NCBI GenBank assembly: GCA_900239685.1
Contig: OENT01000007.1
Coordinates: forward strand, 124,001 to 188,000
Length of the DNA: 64,000 bases
From: Rotaria macrura
Lineage: Eukaryota > Rotifera > Eurotatoria > Philodinida > Philodinidae
Direction of reading: 5' to 3'
Under the pieces are notes generated by a model. That model was given only the letters and a program-made list of their open reading frames with translations, was not told where the DNA came from and did not search any database. Shown here one piece after another: positions 38,904 through 51,674 of the stretch. The position numbers and the translations under genes were made by a program. Positions within the stretch are counted from its first letter, which is position 1; every line of letters begins with the position of its first letter.

Positions 38904-39356
38904 TAGGCATAATGTGTATGTTACTATGTATTTATATTTAGTAGAATTCAAATCTTGCTCTTGTTGTTGTTTTTAATTTTGAAAAAAAATCATTTATTTG
39001 TTTGTTGAAATGATTTTGATAAAATATACATATAAAAATTCTTTAAGCGCTTTCTTTTTACTGCTTAATAAATATGAATGTACTCGACGTAAATATATAT
39101 ATATATATATATTTGTAATGCGAGCGTATAAGATGAATCATTTAAAATAGATACACAGTGTAGGATTAGTATGTACATGTATGTATACTTTTCTGAATTA
39201 TTTACTATTGGCTCAAGTTTTTTTTCTTATCTGAATACCAGTCAATCAACAACAGAAACTGTTCTTCATTAGCAATCTAGACTTGTATCGTCTTCTATAT
39301 AATATCGTAAGAGATATTCATAACACTGAGAAATAGCGGCAAATAGGAAAAGAAAC

Positions 39357-41652
39357 ATGTTTTCCCGAACGTTAATTATTACAAGTATTATTATTGCTTT
39401 AAATTTTTTGTACTTCATCAATGGACAACATATAGCATTGTGTGATTCATTGAATGTTACTGAAGTTAATCAAAATAAGGATATCAACGATGAAGCAAAA
39501 CTACGACGTATAAGAACACTGTGTGACACTGTTCATTCATCACGAGAATTATCGGAAGATGATGAATTCGAACCAATACCAGATTTTGATTTAAGTCAAA
39601 TTTCTTCAGGTAAGTATAATAGGAAGATAATTTATTGATGACAATTAAATTTGGGAAGTGTAATTTAGATGATGATGTTAATAAAATATTAAAACGATTG
39701 CGTCGTCGATCTGGTGGCCGTTCTTCATCAGGTGGTCGTTCATCATCAGGTGGTAGTCGATTCAGCAGTAGTTTTAGTAGAAGCAGCAGCAGCCGTAAGA
39801 TATATACATCTATTTATTTGTATTTTTCTTCTTGTAATGTGGCTATTTTACTTGTACGAAAATGCAGGCAGTGGATCATCTCGAATCTTTAGTCGTGAGT
39901 ACTAGTCAGAAAATTAATGTAAACATCTATATAATATAATCGTTTGTGTCAGGTAGCAGTTCATCTTCTAGTCGTAGTAGTAGTAGTAGCGGAAGCCGCA
40001 TTTTCGGTCGAAGTAAATTGAAACATTATCTTCTATATATAAATACCATCTAATTTCAGGTAGTGGTTCCTCTTCAAGTAGTGGAAGTCGCATTTTCAGT
40101 AGAAGTAAATTGAAACATTGTCTTCTATATATAAATACCATCTAATTCCAGGTAGTGGTTCCTCTTCAAGCAGTGGAAGTCGCATTTTCAGTAGAAGTAA
40201 ATTGAAACATTATCTTTTATATATAAATACCATCTAATTTCAGGTAGTGGCTCCTCATCCTCATCGGGAAGCGGTTCGAGAATATTTTCTCGTTAGTAAA
40301 CAGATAAAACAAGAACATAGAGAATATATTCTACGATAATCAAACATTATATTGACGTCTTTTTAGGTTCATCGGGATCATCATCATCACGTTCAGGTTC
40401 GTATGGACTAAAAATGAAATATATCCAGTAAATGTAAATCATATATGGTGCCATGCATACAATAGGATCTGGAGGGTCTTCAATGTCATCGAATGTTGGT
40501 GGACATCGTGTGCGTGCAGCTATACGAACAATGTTTCGACATTCACCATCAGTGAAACCTGGTGACACATATCTTTTAGTTTTACGTTCATATTAAGATA
40601 TTTCTACTCTTTTCAAGGAGGGTCATCTGTTGCTGGTGGAATATCAGGGACAGGTGGCGGAGTATCTAGTTTTAGTAATAGAATCCGTGAGTCACTGTTC
40701 TGTTTAAAAAATATTTTGAAGCGACTATTTTTAATTTGTGCAGGACAATTTAGTTCTGGAGGTAGTGGTGGTAGTAGTGGATTTGGAACTGGGGGTAGTG
40801 GTGGTAACGTATGGGTAAATATCATTATCTAGTTTTGTTTTTCTGGAAAGGTTTAATCTTGACTAATAAACTTGTACTTATCTTTATGAAGGTTCGAGCA
40901 GGTAAAAAATTTTTACCACAAGCCGTTCGCTATGGTAAACGATATTATCAACGACGAAAATACAATCAAGGCATGTATGCTGGTGCAGGTTTCGGTGCAG
41001 GCTATCATACTGGTCGTTACACGAATAATCATCATACAAATTATTATTCAAACCGTATGTAGATTAAGGTGTTTATTAAACTTGAATAATAAATTGTTTG
41101 CTCAGAATATTATGATTATCCACCTGTTGTTGATAATCCTCCTGAAACAGTGGATGGAAAAGTGCTCACTGTTTTTTATTGTATACAAGAAGATCTGAAT
41201 ACTACACTAGTTAATCAAACATTGAATAGTGAAGGTTTCGGTACGTGTAATGTCTCAGGTACATTAGTAAAGTGTCCGATTGAAATTGAATGTCAAACTG
41301 ATGAAGCTGATAATTGCTGTGAAGGTACTTGTATATGTCCGCTCTTATGTAGACTTTCATGTAGATACATATAATATAGATGAACAAGGTACACCGTATT
41401 GTTGCGGTGGCCCCTTACCTGAAGAATATGCTTCCAACTATGGAGGTTATGAAGATGATGTATACGATGCAGCCGAAAGTTTTACTCAAATGTAAGAGAT
41501 AATAAGTGACTAATTTTATTTTTTGATTTATTTTCTTTATAAATGTTGTATAACTAATTTGTATCTCTTTTTATAGGTTAAACATAATGACCGCCACATC
41601 TGTAGTTTTATCGACCATATGTTTTAAAATATGGCATCGGCGAGGGCATTAG
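39357..41652 (+). CDS. Secreted or membrane Ser/Gly-rich protein with C-terminal cysteine region
   Basis: Unrecognised protein, probably exported. Signal peptide: residues about 1-23 (MFSRTLIITSIIIALNFLYF). An acidic segment follows (SEDDEFEPIPDFD), then a long low-complexity Ser/Arg/Gly region built from many tiny exons of 27-60 nt, all with the same phase-1 joints (39669-39794, 39868-39894, 39953-40012, 40060-40104, 40152-40196, 40244 onward). Then a Gly-rich part, a basic Tyr/Gly segment (VRYGKRYYQRRKYNQGMYAG) and a region with eight cysteines arranged YC, TC, KC, EC, NCC and YCC. The last exons encode an acidic Tyr/Asp stretch and a short hydrophobic segment (MTATSVVLSTICF) before a basic end, which could be one membrane span. 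The Cys region vaguely recalls nematode CX-type modules, but that is weak. Frame is preserved across all joints, so the gene looks intact. Confidence 0.78.
40013..40243 (+). repeat. Tandem 92-bp exon-intron units
   Basis: Two successive units, each a 45-nt exon plus a 47-nt intron (exons 40060-40104 and 40152-40196; introns 40105-40151 and 40197-40243), repeat with exact 92-base spacing and only a few differences. The preceding intron, 40013-40059, is also 47 nt and nearly identical. Each unit adds 15 residues with the pattern SGSSSSSGSRIFSR. Confidence 0.92.
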
Positions 41653-41933
41653 ATTTTGATCCTCCTAATATACATTTCTTGCATGATGTCTATGGATTTG
41701 CCTTCTTTTTTTTTACATATCTATATCGAATAAATAATCATGAGAATTTTTTTTTCAGAGTTCTTTATTTGTCGATATAATTCAATTATTTTGTTTGTTT
41801 GCTTTTTAAACAGAAAAATAGTGACTTTCTTCTATTCAACATAGACAACATAGAGTGATATGGAACGTGGAGATTTAGAACTTGTACAATACATTTAGTT
41901 GACTCAATCGATGTTGATATTTTTATTTTCTAT

Positions 41934-42265
41934 TTAATTTTCACGTCGTTTGTCGACAAGAGTGTATGGCAAGCCATATAAAGATAAAAGAAAATCACTT
42001 TTTCGTTTGACATGCATATTTTCATTTGAATCACTTGCATGATGGACGTTGCCATGACTTTGACTACCATCAAAATAAAAATGACGAAGTTCAGAAGTAG
42101 GCATGCCCATATTAGCCTGAAAATAAAATAGTTTAAACTTAAAAGTTTTTGTATTTCATGAATTTATTTGTCAACCTGATGAATTACTCGACTTTCGGCC
42201 TTATTCAAATATAAAATCGAGATGATGAATAGTAGAGCCAATAATTTGGTAATGAGTTTCAACAT
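41934..42265 (-). CDS. Small secreted peptide precursor, candidate neuropeptide/hormone
   Basis: Two-exon gene, 90 residues: exon 1 42265-42176 (30 codons), a 59-nt intron with GT/AG ends, and exon 2 42116-41934 (60 codons plus stop). Residues about 1-26 form a strong signal peptide (MLKLITKLLALLFIISILYL then NKAES). The mature part has no cysteines. A Lys-Arg site at residues 67-68 and another at 86-87 bracket a 17-residue peptide, KSDFLLSLYGLPYTLVD, followed by the tripeptide REN. This is the layout of a prohormone-convertase substrate. There is no Gly before the second KR, so the peptide would not be C-terminally amidated. The N-terminal piece (residues about 27-66) is His/Asn/Ser-rich and may be a spacer or a second peptide. 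I match it to no known neuropeptide family. The gene converges with the Ser/Gly-rich gene, 281 nt away. An acceptor-like ATCTTTAG lies about 45 nt before the ATG. Confidence 0.72.
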
Positions 42266-45200
42266 CGTTGTGGTGAAGGCTTTTGTAAAATAAAGAATGA
42301 ACCTAAAGATTAAAATATAAATCATACTCTTGTAAACATCGTTAACACTCAATATATTTTATAAACGTCAAGCAGAGTACATCTGCACGGGCTAATGTGT
42401 GTTTTGTTTTCTTAGTAATAAATCATAGAGATAGAATACAGGTTGATTATCGCACAGATCAATATCCTTTTTTGTTCGTTTTCATCTTTATTCAAATAGC
42501 CACACAGAGAAAAACAAAAAGATTTCACTATACCTTGATATTGGGTTCACGTACTGTCAATAATTTTTCTCCGCTGAAATTATCAGAGGAAAAACTCTAA
42601 AAACATTTTATTTATACTAATATTTCAAATTAATTCCATCTAATAAATTTGGATTCAGAGAAAGGATAGAATGTGTTTCCCTTATATTTTTCCTAATAGA
42701 TACGAGAAGAATCGGTCAGGAATTTGTTTTTCTTTTTTTTTTAATAAAAATTACTAAAAAACTATTGGCTCAATGGTTTTTCTAAATTCAGAAACAACTT
42801 TTGGCACGATATGCAGTCAACTTTGATTAATATCTAGCTACAGAAAAAAAAACTGAATTAATGCAAAAGAGATAGATCAAAAAGGGAAATTTCAGCACGT
42901 GATCACTTTTGATATTCCGATGAGATTCATTAAAAGGCAATTAAAATTTTGCTGACATTTTAAATTTTTATATACACGAGGGTATTATTTCACTAGAATG
43001 AAACTAGTACATGTGAGTGTTCATGGATTGATGTAATAATGCACAGTGATTGGGAAGAAGAGTACTGACGTAAAACATACATCTTCTCATATAGTTAGAA
43101 TTCAGAAGAAAATTTCGACAGTCATAGATGTTTATCTTGCCTTCGAACACAATTCAGTTCAATTTAACAAGCATCTATATTATATTTAAAAATAAAAAAT
43201 AAATAACAGAATAGTCACAAATTGAGTTTTCCAGGCTTATTGTGCTATTTCAATTATAATCAGTTACTCGTTGTTTTTTTCCTCTTTGTAAAAATTATCT
43301 TAAATTACATTCGATGAAGATAGGAAATAGAATGATAGTATAATACTCACAAATCATAGTAATGTGTCTGAATCTTAACTGCCATCTGTCTACTAGATTT
43401 GTATAATTCTGCTATATTCTAAATATGAAAATAACTCAACTGTTGACTATCTATATACGTACATTTAGAGTTTATTAACAAAATTCTACAGCTCTATTTT
43501 AAATTATCGCACAAATATTTTACAATCTCTCTATGCATGATTTGATACGTTTGGCCATATAATGGTATAGTCTTCATAAGTTACTTGAGTTGGTAGTATG
43601 TACTCATAGAGACTATCATATATAAAACATCAAATAGATCATACATACGAAAATGATGAACATACACAACTGAAATAAAGCGAAAACCAGAGGTAAAACA
43701 GAAAGTTAATAATCCATATTATCGTTTGTAAGTTTATTTTCATTCATAGAAATATCTGTCGTGTAATAAAACGTTTTAAAAAATTAATCACAACTTATTA
43801 TTTTAACCATCGATTTATTCAAGTAAATAAATTATATGATGAAATGTATGATCTCATATGATGTTAGACATCAGTGATTTTCTAGAAGTTTTATCTGATG
43901 ACATGATAATCAGATTGATATTCATTCTATTTGTATAAGAAAGTATCGTTCTATTGAAATTATGATGACGAATTAAAAGTTAAAGGAACAGAATACTTGA
44001 AATTTTTAAATTTCTCAATAGTAATTTGATTTTCTAGCCTATAATCATTTGAAAAATACTCGCTCTCCTACGAAATGGTTCCAGAATTTTGTTTTTTTTA
44101 TTTCTTTTTGTTTCTTTCTCACTCACTTACTCCGAAGTAGATATTAAATTCCAATCGTCTATCATGACGATGCTAGGAATAGTGCTCTATTTTCTCTATT
44201 ATACGCATTACGGTAATGAAGTTCTTTGGAAGAACAATTGGGTTTGTGTTCGTGAACTTGATGACTCTTCAAGAATGTCATCGATTTTCGTACTATCAGC
44301 AACAGGACTTGATACTTTCTACAATCTCACATTGTTCTCGTCGGTGCAACGAATGTATGTATGGCACTACTCAGTACAAACTTCATCAAATACTATGTGT
44401 AATCTTCATGCGATCGATACGAATTATGCACGTGTTGACAATCAATCAATATTCCATTAGAAAGAAAATAAAAACCAGATCTCGTTACTGTCAGTAGACT
44501 TTATCATGTTTCATAAATATTTGAGATAATGTTGATTTCTTTATTTATTGTGATTATTTTCTCTATACCGATGCGCACCACAAACACTGGAATCAAGATA
44601 TACAAACAACACATTTTAGTAGAACAGTGTAAAATGAAAAATGGTTTTAGTTTTCAACACTATTCTTTGCAATTGACTTGATGAAGTGTTGAAAATCGAA
44701 TTTATCAACAATCTAAGGTTTTCAAACATATGACATAGTGCTATAACCTTGATTTCACGAAACAAAAATACGTAAATACATAGGTTATGCGTAAATTGAA
44801 TAAAACGGTTGTATTACTTGAAATGATACTCACGTTTCTGCCAATGGTCATAAAAATGAAAGAGATAAAGAGCACTCAAACTGAGGACATTGATGAACAA
44901 ATGGAAAATAGCGAAATTATCAGACAACAGACATTGATAAGAAAATTGTGCTCGATAAATTAAATTACATTTCAAGATTATTCCGTATAGAACAAATATC
45001 TTTTATTCAAAATACCAATTGACTATATATGACACTACATAGGTTTCAAGAAATGTTTATCTATCTGTCTATTATATTTAAACATACACAACAGAAACAA
45101 CATATACATCCAAAATGTACCGTAGGTCAATCGTAGAATGATCAGTTTCATTAAATTGAATATAAATATTTATAAATATATGCATCCATATTTTTGGAAT

Positions 45201-46426
45201 GTTTCTTTAAAAATTGTTTAATTAAAGTTCTCATAATAGAACCTTTGAATATATTAAATTGAGCCAATACTTTTAAAATTTATTTAATGATACCAAAGAT
45301 AAAATTCTTTAATGTCAATGAACTCAAATTAATTAATTACAAAATTAACATCGGAAAAAAACATGAGTTAGCAAAGAAAAAATGTTCTTTCTTTACAGTT
45401 CATATGAATTAGACTTATATTTCTTATCATTTCTAACCAAAACTTGTAGACTTTTGTTCTTAATAAACTTCTTTTTCAGATAAAAATGAATGCAATATGC
45501 TAAGAAATGAAATAAAAAACAATTGTTTGCATTTATTTTTTCTTTCTCTATTGAAAATCATGAATTTCCCATTGAAATTCTTCTAGATTGTCAACTGGAT
45601 TTTTAAGAGTACATAAAAAAAACGAGATTGTCATAATAATATAGAGAGCTATTGAGTTTGTTAGTTAACTATTCTTTTTTCAGTTTTATGTGTAAAGAAA
45701 AGCAGGTCTTATGGCCAATCTAATATTCTTTCTTTTCTCTTTTTTTTCTTTCCAACACATATTCTTGTTTCTTCTTATGACCGACTCGTTGTTGGCTGCT
45801 TCCGTCGAGTCAAACTTTTTTCTTTACATGTCGTTCTTGCTGCCGATGTTTTACACTATGCGAGTGCACTCGCATTACAATCGACGACGAAGCTGTCGGG
45901 GTTCGTTAGAGAATGATGTAGAACGCAAGAGAAAAAAGAAAGAAATGAAAAGAAAACTAAAGCCTATCGACCAATTATATACCCTTCAACATACACATAT
46001 TATTGTTAACGACGTCGTTTCTTTTTTTTCTTCTTCTCTCTTCTTCTTCGTGTTACACGGCTGGTGGAAACTTAACCAAATTGTGCGCCAATAGTGAAAA
46101 TCTCGCTCTAGTTGGACCATTTGCGACCAATGTAAGTAGCAACGAAGCTCGGGTTGGTTGTCCGATTCCCACCAGTTGATTTTGAGACAGAGAAGAGAAA
46201 AAAACAGAACATAACACACATTGAAAAAAAAAATATGAAAATAACATCAGGAAATTCTTATTGATGATATTGACAATGATTGAAAATAATTCAAGACCAT
46301 TTTTATTGAGGTACAATCGAGAAATGAAAAAAACGAAACGAAAAATAAAAATTCCAAATATTTATTTCATACGTCAAAATTTACCTATCTTAATATTTAT
46401 TTTTATCAATAGTCCGTTTCGAAAAA
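42266..46426. other. Divergent intergenic region between peptide gene and NF-YA
   Basis: About 4.2 kb of AT-rich sequence. Open frames near 44089-44460 and 45711-46094 have hydrophobic N-termini but no motif, no partner exons and shadow frames on the other strand; I do not call them genes. The last 700 bases are less AT-rich, carry several CCAAT pentamers and probably form the NF-YA promoter. Confidence 0.5.
46088..46131 (+). promoter_or_regulatory. Paired CCAAT boxes upstream of NF-YA
   Basis: CCAAT pentamers at 46088-46092 and 46127-46131, 39 bases apart, with further ones at 45971 and 45715, all on the coding strand and 300-710 nt before the NF-YA start. NF-Y itself binds CCAAT, so autoregulation is possible; the motif is short and could occur by chance. 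Confidence 0.4.
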
Positions 46427-47552
46427 ATGGATTCAGCTGGTTCTCAACAAGGTTCATCAGGAAATACGGGTGGAAATGTTATTACATTAAGTAGTAATGA
46501 TTTAATGCAACAACGAACAACTCTTGGAAATGGACAACAGGTATTTTTGATAAAAAGAAAAACTCCTATCAGAAATAATACTTTGTTTGTGAAGTACCTC
46601 GTAAATTTCTTTGGGGAATCATGAATAATAAAGAAACTTAACATGACAAATTATCACAAAATTAAAATATAAAGAGTATTCAAAACTTCAACATCTACAT
46701 ATGTTTTTTTTTTTGTCATATTAAGATCATTCTTAAAACAAGTTCATCGCCAACATCCACAACCTTACCACAAGGACAAATACTTCAAACGGCCGATGGA
46801 CAATTGATTATCTTACAAAGTGCTGAACAATCACAACAGCAACAACCACAATATGTTCAAGTTGGTGGACAAAGTAAAAAAATAAACATGACTCATTTTT
46901 TATGTATGGATACATATATTTGTATGTTTTCTTGTTTTTTTTGCTTTTTAAGTTTTACAGTTGAGTAGTGTACAAACTACACAACAACCACAAACAATAA
47001 CTATTCCAGCTGGTGCTCTTCAACTTGGTGGCAATGGACAACAAATTGTACAACTATCAACACCAAATAAAACACAAACAGCACAACAAAATGGAACTGT
47101 CATAATGGTAAAATGCAAAACAATATCGAATTTTTAATATCTATTATCTTCTACAATTTTAGATGGTACCAGGTAATTCAGGACAGTTACAAGCTGTACA
47201 AATGCAAACAAGTGGTTTAACGGCATCGGCAACAACAGCAGCGCCAACGCAAACAACTGTTTCATCTGAGCCGACAGAAGAAGAACCGTTGTATGTAAAT
47301 GCTAAACAATACAATCGAATATTAAAGCGACGTGCGGCTCGCGCGAAACTCGAAGCTGAAGGACGGATTCCACGTGAGCGTAAAGTATGTGTTTACAAGA
47401 AAAAAATGCAAAGAGTTGTAAATAATAATCATTGAATGTTTTGAATAAAATTCTAGCGTAAATTTCTTCATGAATCCCGTCATCGACATGCAATGAATCG
47501 TGTACGTGGTGCCGGTGGTCGTTTCGCTCCAGGTTCAAAACAAAAAGCATAA
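46427..47552 (+). CDS. nfya: Nuclear transcription factor Y subunit alpha (NF-YA/HAP2)
   Basis: Sequence-specific subunit of the trimeric CCAAT-binding factor. Five exons (46427-46540, 46726-46873, 46953-47107, 47163-47384, 47457-47552) give 244 residues. The N-terminal two-thirds are Gln/Ser/Thr-rich with hydrophobic repeats (QILQTADGQLIILQS), the usual activation domain. The C-terminal core is nearly identical to the family: A1 helix EEPLYVNAKQYNRILKRR binds NF-YB/NF-YC; the A2 segment HESRHRHAMNRVRGAGGRF binds CCAAT. Compared with the usual YHRILKRRQARAKL, the sequence has Asn for His and Ala for Gln in the A1 region. The last intron splits the core between the linker (IPRERK) and A2. The protein is shorter than vertebrate NF-YA (about 320-350). 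An acceptor-like TATCAATAG is 17 nt before the ATG. The 3' region has AT and GT simple repeats near 47617-47667. Confidence 0.97.
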
Positions 47553-50500
47553 AACAAAAGAAAGAATTTGACTAATCATTAAACTATTCTTTAATTTTCA
47601 CGTCACGTTTTATATATACATATATACATAAATATATATATATGTATAAGTCTGTGTGTGTGTGTTTAAGTTCGCTTATGAATTTCTTCTTGAAGTTTTG
47701 CTGTCTGTCTAAATGCGCCTGTGTTGTGTATATTGTAAAGTCAGACAAACGAAAAAAAAAAACGAGTGGATATGATATACTCGTGAAATATTTACTTCTC
47801 CAGTTTTTTTTTGTAGACATCTAATTGACTGCGTTGAGTGAATGTGTGTGTGTGAGAGAAAGATACAGGCAAAAAGACAACAAGACAAACACATTTGTTG
47901 TTTGTTTTGTTTTTTTTCGTTGATTCATTTTTTCTTTTGTTGTTTTGTGGATATTTTGTTGAAATAAAGAAAAGAGAGTAAGCAAGAATAAAATAAATAT
48001 ACAGAACGAAAAAACTCATATATTATGATGTCGATCGACTGGAATAAATTATTTTTTAGTTGTGTTTTATATAAAAAATCAAATATAAATAATAGTAAAC
48101 AGCGTTCCATTAGATTGATCGATGATGAGATTCAAGAAATTCATATCAGCATTATACAAACCAATAGAAAAATATTTATCATTTATTCTTGTAGTTTGAT
48201 AGTTATCAACATGATAGGAAGAGCGATTAACTTTGAGTTGTTCTTATATATTTGATAATCAGAACGTGAAAAGTACAGATGATAAGCTATCGATATTATA
48301 TGTTATATTTATTCGTGATGAATAAGCCAAGATTGAATGGAAAATACAAGGCATTCTTCTCGTTGTCTGATGTATGATAAAGATCATGATTTACTTATAT
48401 AACAATAAGCTATATAGAAATTATTTTACGTATTAGATAGTCTTGATGAAATATAACTAAAATATATAAATAAACAGAATTAATGATTTTAATTAAAATT
48501 GTCAGACATATGCTCATTAGTAAATGTTGCTTTGCGTGTGATGAAAGTCATGAAAATATTCTTCACTTAGAAATTAGTCTAAACTTGTCAAAGTCGAAGT
48601 CGGTACATGAATATGATTCGTTTAGATGTAATAAATCAATAACACGATGCATATAATGGTAGAATAATATTTAAGTTCAACCGATTTTCACATGAATAAG
48701 GCATAGATATGAAAAAGCTTTACTTTCATTCTGAAATCAAACGATGCATATGCTGACTAACTAATATTTATATTATTCGCTGTTAGTTTGCTCTGTATAG
48801 TAGATACTATCTGATCTTTATATACACATGAAAGATTTATGTCAATATGCTAGTCGATTGCTAATAATAAATTCTGGTGCCGATTTGTCTAATAGTTTAT
48901 AATGTGGTATTATCTGTTGCAGATACTTGTTTAATGTAGAGTCCAGATAAATTAGATATTGCAGAATACCTTTGACATACACCGAATTCTATAAAAGAGT
49001 CAAACAAAACAGTTATTGAATATTTGATAGATTCACTTCGTTAATAGATTTCTTATGTTGTGTTTTTTTTTGTAAGGCTTTTTTAATCGAATGTAATGTT
49101 CATGTTTCTGTATATTACATTGAAGATTCTCTAATGTATGTGGCACTCTGTACTACATCTTGTATCACATCAAAGAACTTGTGTCTCTAGTCTGAAATAT
49201 GGGAGAATCACAGTTGGTTGAATGACAAATGGGCGCTACAACAGTTAGTCGCAATATAGAATTGGTTCCATATGTAACAGAACCGTAGTTCTTCTTCACC
49301 TTCGCACAAACTTCTTTCATCACAGATACGATTCAATGACATAGCATAGAGTGAGGATGAGTGTAACATACGAAAAATGAGGATGATTTTGATCGAATGG
49401 ACCATTAGTTGATATTATCAGTTAGTAGTAACAGAATTTTGACATTGACCTCTTGAATTTATTGAAATCTTACGAAAAGATGATAACTATATTCATTACC
49501 AACTAGCAAAAGTAGCAGCCAATTGAAATACAAGAGTGCATTAAACATTATTATTTACACTCATATTTGATGTCCTTGTTATTGAATGGATTATTTGTTA
49601 CTTTTCGAATATTTCTTCGTTATGTCTATGAAATACCGATAAAAATTTTTGAAAATTTTATTTTTCAGCATTGCGACAAATTGTCGTAGACTCATTTCTT
49701 GTTAACCATTTTAATATTAGTTAACGATGACTATCGTAAATATACCATACAAAAATAGTCTCAAGATGATTTTTACAAAAAATAGTACCCGAATGTGTAA
49801 CTCTTCTACGATGTCTTTACTCTACTTGAAGTTTTTAGAATGATATTTATCTTCGAATTTTCTCCAGTTTGATAAAAAGATATTTGGAATACACATGTGA
49901 TCAAATATTTAAGACATTAACTATCCAGAAAAGCACACTAACGATCATATGTGCAGCATGAAACGTCTTCGACAGGGATTCAAACTTGTCACATGATTTA
50001 GGTTGCTCTAAGCTATGAGTCAGAAACTTTTTGATTGATTTTCTTTTCGATTTACGTTTAGGTTAGATAAAGTTCAGAAGATTCTCTGTTATCATACAAA
50101 GCGACTAGGCGATACAAGAGATGGTTTTTCATTTTTCCATTCGAACTGATACTATTAAATGAATTTATCGAAGAACAGAATATGAATATTGAACAATTCA
50201 ATTTTTGTACTTCAACCTTTATATAATCGAAAATCGTTCTCAAAAGAAAACATGTAATGATTCACATTATATCTAGTTTGAATTTTGATCATTTTTTAAC
50301 GAACAATTATGTTTCGACCAGTAATAAGCCAACATAAACAATAGATGAAGAAATCAGTGAAATAATTTTTCAATTGAACGAGAATTTTATTGATTATGAA
50401 TTGCCTTGTCCTGTGATTGACACCAACATTTCTTTAGCACTGAGATTTCGATGATTACACCTTGTGTTCTATATGTAATAAGTGAATTGAAGTTACGCAG

Positions 50501-51674
50501 ATTATTGAAATTCATAGAAATAGTGTTTAATTTGCAATTAAACTAGAGTGTCTAGATTCTAAGGTCCACACTTATGTGACAGATAATATTCAAGTTGATC
50601 CGTTCAGCGTGTAATTCAAACTTGGATTCTGGTCCTAAGGTAAATACCGATATTGCAGAAAATACGAAAACTGAGCTATCGAATATTATGTCGGTTCAAT
50701 TTAATCTCTAACATGTACACTAAAAAAAAGTTGCGAAATTTCGTGGATATCTTTCAGTTCCATCACGATTTGAAAGGAATTATTTGAATACAATGAAACA
50801 AGATGGCTAGTAAGGGAATTTTCTGTTCGTTCGTAATAGATTAAACAGAGTGGATCAAACGGTAGTTATTTGATCGGAACGCAAGGATTGGTGGATTACA
50901 GTGAAAACTATTGCATGAATTCGTTGTTTGAGATTGTTGAATATGAGAAACACTAGACTATTCCATGTGATACTAGAAAGAAGAACTCCTGAAAATATCC
51001 TAACTGAAAGGAATGAGTTAAAAGTTGTTCAAATAGTTGCTTATCTTATCAGTAACACCCCTGTTCTGCTTTTTTTTCATGTCTATCCATAAAGCAAGTA
51101 CTTGCGTATTTTTTTCTATTGTATCGGGTCGTCGTCAATGAGACTTATTCGCATGACGTGTTTGACCGTCAAATTGCTGAAGCATTGGCCACACATCAAA
51201 GAGAAAATGTCATACGATCAAAGAAAAGATCAAAGAGCTTCACAAGGCAAGCCAAGTGCGAATAAGTCTCATTGACGTCCACACTACACGCGTTTCTCTA
51301 CATGGACAATAACAATCGATGATATTTTACTTTAATCAAAATTTATTGTTTTTTTTCTCTTGTAAGAAAAAACATTTCGATATACACTAGTTGAATAAGA
51401 AACAAAAACAGGAGCAACAACAAAAAAAATTGACTTCATTTATAAGAAAGATGCCGGCTTATTATTATTATTTTCTTCTTCAAAACTTAAATGAAGAAAT
51501 TCCGCATATGACTCAATCAATGTAATCGATGAATATCTGACATAAAAATGAGAGAGGTGAATATTTTTACAAAACAGAACGAAAACAAAGAGAAAGGAAG
51601 ACGATTGATTGTATATACTGAATCCAGCGTCATAAAAAAAATGTTTTCTTTTTCACATTGTTCTTATTATTATT
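47553..51674. other. Intergenic region between NF-YA and APC-like gene
   Basis: About 4.1 kb between two convergent genes. It starts with the NF-YA 3' region (AT/GT simple repeats). No exons were recognised between 48000 and 51000. A perfect inverted repeat lies at 51133-51277, described separately. Confidence 0.5.
51133..51277. repeat. Perfect 21-bp inverted repeat with 103-nt loop
   Basis: The 21 bases at 51133-51153 (starting CGTCAATGAGACTTATT) are the exact reverse complement of 51257-51277. The 145-bp segment is somewhat GC-richer than its surroundings and has no open frame. It could be a miniature inverted-repeat element (MITE) or encode a hairpin RNA. I see no clear target-site duplication. 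Confidence 0.85.

Noticed and set aside
44089..44460. 123-codon frame with hydrophobic N-terminus
   Set aside because: No motif, overlapping alternative frame of similar length, no splice partners; composition matches the surrounding AT-rich DNA.
45711..46094. 127-codon frame upstream of NF-YA
   Set aside because: Rich in Phe/Leu/Lys from T- and A-runs, covered by long shadow frames on the opposite strand; more likely promoter and 5' untranslated sequence.
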